7,901 bases of DNA, taken from assembly GCA_029240815.1 (NCBI GenBank), contig JARDZO010000260.1:1-7901 (forward strand). The letters run 5' to 3'. The notes under the pieces are model-generated. The model worked only from the letters and a program-made list of their open reading frames with translations. It did no database searches and had not been told where the DNA came from. Origin of the DNA: Brevibacillus sp. (GTDB lineage Bacteria > Bacillota > Bacilli > Brevibacillales > Brevibacillaceae). This document shows positions 5,779-7,901 of the stretch, in pieces. The translations under genes were made by a program, and so were the position numbers. Positions within the stretch are counted from its first letter, which is position 1. Each line of letters starts with the position of its first letter.

Positions 5779-6945
5779 CCCCTCGGAGACGGATGGGAGC
5801 TTTGCTGTCATCCGCTGCAGACGTATAGCCAATTTCATGGCTGTTCGCGCCATGACGGTGGTGTCGGCTGATAGTTCCCTTAGCTTGATATAGCTGTTGC
5901 TCGTGTATTGTCCGTCCTCCCAGTGAAGTGGAGCAATCAGACGTAAGCCGAGTAATTGACGGAAGTGGCTTTCCACATCATCGCAAAAGATTTTGGACCA
6001 TATGCCTTTTTCTCGCAGCTGAGATAGCCGTTCGAGCGTCGAGCTGCAAAAGATCCCATTGGAAAGCGCAAAATGGCGGACACAATTGACGATGGGCAGA
6101 TAGGCACCGTATTTCAAATTGATGGCTCCCCGAAAGCGGCCGTTGACCTCTGGTAAAATCCGGCCAAACAATCCGAGAGGCACCCGATAATGCAAAGTGT
6201 TGCTCACGAGTCGGCTCATGAGAAAAGCGTTGTGGGCGAGCATGCGACGAAAATGATCCAAAACAGGTTGGAAAATAGCCGATTCGCCCCAAAGCACGCG
6301 GGCATCACTGGCAAGCAGCAAATAACGGGCATTTTCCCAGATGGGGTGAGAGGCCCAACCGTCCAGACGTTCGATCCATTGATCGACACTGCCGCGCCAT
6401 TTTTGTGATACGCAAGTCACATTTCCTTGGCAAGGAGGATAGCCAGCTTCCTCCAGACCTTGTACGATCGTCGCCCCCAAGAGGTGAAAAAAGCTGTGTA
6501 CTTTCTCTATTCCAGGCTCATCCAGATGATCGGGCAGCTGGTAGACGAGCCCGTTGTCCTGATCGCTGATGAGAGCCTGTTCATAGCGTCCACCGCTGCC
6601 AAACTGGAGAAAGGCAAAAGGGACGGGGGGTGTTCCCACGCCCCTTTTCGCCAATTCGTTGACGGCTAGAAGTACGCTATGCCGAATGATGCTGTCGTGT
6701 ATCAGATTGACCACGATGGCAAAAGGAGCCAGCTCGCCAGCGCGGTTTAAGGAACGCAGAGGAGTCGTGTCCAGCAGTTCTTGACGGATGAGAAATAGCT
6801 CGCGAAAGGTTTCCGCTTTACTGATCCGATCCAATTGTTCAGGTGAGAGTGTGAGAGGCACTCGCTTTGGCGGTTGCAGTGGGTTGTAATCGTTCTGGTT
6901 GGAGAAGTTCGGGATAGCCGTATCCCCCATGTTCGCTAAGGTCAA
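5776..6945 (-). CDS. DUF294 / GlnD-like nucleotidyltransferase-domain protein
   Basis: About 389 residues from TTG at 6945. Residues about 35-105 are helical. The nucleotidyltransferase core follows, FGSGGRYEQALISDQDNGLVY spanning about 115-135, with the Gly-Ser signature and the metal-binding pair Asp128 and Asp130. The C-terminal domain includes GAINLKYGAYLPIVNCVRHFAL (about 273-294), typical of DUF294_C. The core is related to the uridylyltransferase domain of GlnD, which modifies PII proteins. The substrate of DUF294 proteins is unknown to me. Many relatives carry N-terminal cyclic-nucleotide and CBS domains, and these are absent here. The first ~100 nt overlap amt in another frame. GAGGTG (6958-6953) is 7 nt before this TTG; an ATG at 6930 lacks a site, and a TTG at 6951 directly abuts the GAGGTGG. 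The exonuclease gene follows 12 nt later. Confidence 0.9.
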   Translation of the reverse strand: MTLANMGDTAIPNFSNQNDYNPLQPPKRVPLTLSPEQLDRISKAETFRELFLIRQELLDTTPLRSLNRAGELAPFAIVVNLIHDSIIRHSVLLAVNELAKRGVGTPPVPFAFLQFGSGGRYEQALISDQDNGLVYQLPDHLDEPGIEKVHSFFHLLGATIVQGLEEAGYPPCQGNVTCVSQKWRGSVDQWIERLDGWASHPIWENARYLLLASDARVLWGESAIFQPVLDHFRRMLAHNAFLMSRLVSNTLHYRVPLGLFGRILPEVNGRFRGAINLKYGAYLPIVNCVRHFALSNGIFCSSTLERLSQLREKGIWSKIFCDDVESHFRQLLGLRLIAPLHWEDGQYTSNSYIKLRELSADTTVMARTAMKLAIRLQRMTAKLPSVSEG

Positions 6946-7901
6946 GACCAACCACCTCTTCTTCTTCAGTTACTCGCAGACCGATGGTAGCTTTCAATAC
7001 AGACAAGATGATGTAAGAAATGACGAAGACGTAGACAATCGCACCTGCCAATCCAAGCGCCTGCACACCTAGCTGGTGGAAGCCACCGCCGTAGAACAAT
7101 CCAGGTCCACCGATGCCCACTTTTTCCGCGAGCTCAGGTGTTGCAAACAGACCCGTGGACAATGTTCCCCAGATCCCTGCTACGCCGTGGACGGAGAAGG
7201 CGAAGATCGGATCGTCGATACCGATGCGGTCAAACCAGATGGATGTATAGAATGTCAAAATACCTGACACTGCGCCAATCAATACAGCAGCCCAAGGATC
7301 TACGAACGCGCAAGAAGCTGTGATGGCTACCAATGCGGCCAGAACACCGTTCAACATGCTCGGGATGTCTGCTTTACCCATGACGATCCATGAGATAGCC
7401 AGAGCTGCGACAGCGCCTGCAGCAGTTGCCAGGTTGGTCGTCATTGCGATGTAGCCAAAAAATCCAGAGGTACTGCCCAGTGTAGAACCTGCGTTGAACC
7501 CGAACCAGCCGATCCACAGGAAAAGAACGCCGAGTACGGAATACACTTGGTTGTGACCAGGAATCAGGTTGGAGCTGCCATCGCGGTTGTATTTACCGAG
7601 GCGAGGCTTCAAGAGGATGGTAGCTACGAGAGCAACGATTGCCCCTTGTAAATGGACGACCGTCGAACCGGCGAAATCTTGCATACCGAGCTGGGCGAGC
7701 CAACCGCCGCCCCATACCCAGTGACCGACTACAGGATAGATAAGGACTGTGAACAATACGCTGAAAATAAAATAAATAGAGAGCTTGGCACGCTCTGCAA
7801 AACCACCCCAGGCGATTGCGAGAGACACTGCGCAAAATGCTAACTGGAACAAAAAGAGGATAGAGATGGGTACCGTAGCTGCGGAAAAAGCGGAAAAAGA
7901 G
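6839..7901 (-). CDS. amt: Ammonium transporter (Amt family), 5' end beyond the window
   Basis: About 353 residues are visible. The frame stays open to the window edge and reads SAFSAATVPISILFLFQ before the FCAVSLAIAWGGFAERAK segment, so a start near 7852 (a TTG codon) would be false and the true start lies outside. Amt proteins are trimeric membrane channels that bring ammonium into the cell. MQDFAGSTVVHLQGA contains the conserved Asp and first pore His (codon 7654-7652). FSVHGVAGIWGTLSTGLF contains the second pore His (codon 7189-7187). WIGWFGFNAGS and several hydrophobic helices are typical. The loop LKPRLGKYNRDGSSNLIPGHNQ is longer than in E. coli AmtB. The cytosolic tail VTEEEEVVGLDLSEHGGYGYPE is the conserved regulatory tail, followed by about 22 non-conserved residues that overlap the next gene. 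The promoter is outside the window. Confidence 0.97.
   Translation of the reverse strand, partial: SFSAFSAATVPISILFLFQLAFCAVSLAIAWGGFAERAKLSIYFIFSVLFTVLIYPVVGHWVWGGGWLAQLGMQDFAGSTVVHLQGAIVALVATILLKPRLGKYNRDGSSNLIPGHNQVYSVLGVLFLWIGWFGFNAGSTLGSTSGFFGYIAMTTNLATAAGAVAALAISWIVMGKADIPSMLNGVLAALVAITASCAFVDPWAAVLIGAVSGILTFYTSIWFDRIGIDDPIFAFSVHGVAGIWGTLSTGLFATPELAEKVGIGGPGLFYGGGFHQLGVQALGLAGAIVYVFVISYIILSVLKATIGLRVTEEEEVVGLDLSEHGGYGYPELLQPERLQPTATAKASASHTLT
6943..6958 (-). promoter_or_regulatory. Ribosome binding site inside amt that selects the nucleotidyltransferase start
   Basis: On the - strand GAGGTG (6958-6953) is followed after 7 nt by TTG (6945-6943). The same bases encode the Glu-rich EEEEVVGLD stretch near the Amt C-terminus. 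It decides between three possible starts (6951, 6945, 6930). Confidence 0.6.

Noticed and set aside
7850..7852. TTG as the start codon of the ammonium transporter
   Set aside because: The conserved Amt helix continues upstream in the same frame to the window edge, so this codon is an internal leucine.

Overview
The window looks like a chromosomal housekeeping stretch from a Bacillales firmicute. A Brevibacillus- or Paenibacillus-like genome fits best, but this is inference. The reasons are AGGAGG-type ribosome binding sites, frequent TTG and GTG starts, stem-loop plus T-run terminators, a short NAD kinase of the Bacillus YjbN type and a YugN-family gene. There is no insertion sequence, tRNA, rRNA or CRISPR array.

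Layout: positions 62-4431 are read on the + strand and 4481-7901 on the - strand. The two arms converge on one hairpin at 4446-4474 that has a T-run on each strand. The + arm holds: (1) a 319-residue protein with an Lsm/SH3-like N-terminus, eleven P[YF]GQM[GSD] hexapeptides, a polyproline stretch and a hydrophobic C-terminal tail, closed by its own terminator; (2) a YugN-family protein with its own terminator; (3) a NUDIX hydrolase; (4) an NAD kinase (nadK) followed 27 nt later by a MOSC-domain protein, probably one transcript, ended by a strong hairpin; (5) a YbaK/EbsC-type aminoacyl-tRNA deacylase. A 22-codon reading frame with a good ribosome binding site, and an extended -10 promoter candidate, lie between the NUDIX gene and nadK.

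The - arm, read from the right edge, is a tight cluster: an Amt-family ammonium channel (5' end outside the window), a GlnD-like DUF294 nucleotidyltransferase overlapping amt by about 107 nt, a DnaQ-type DEDDh 3'-5' exonuclease starting 12 nt after the nucleotidyltransferase stop, and a GNAT acetyltransferase 41 nt further on.

The two most interesting points are this amt / nucleotidyltransferase / exonuclease cluster and the repeat protein at the left end. In the cluster, a relative of the PII-modifying enzyme GlnD sits where glnK is usually found. No wholly new system can be proved from the sequence alone.
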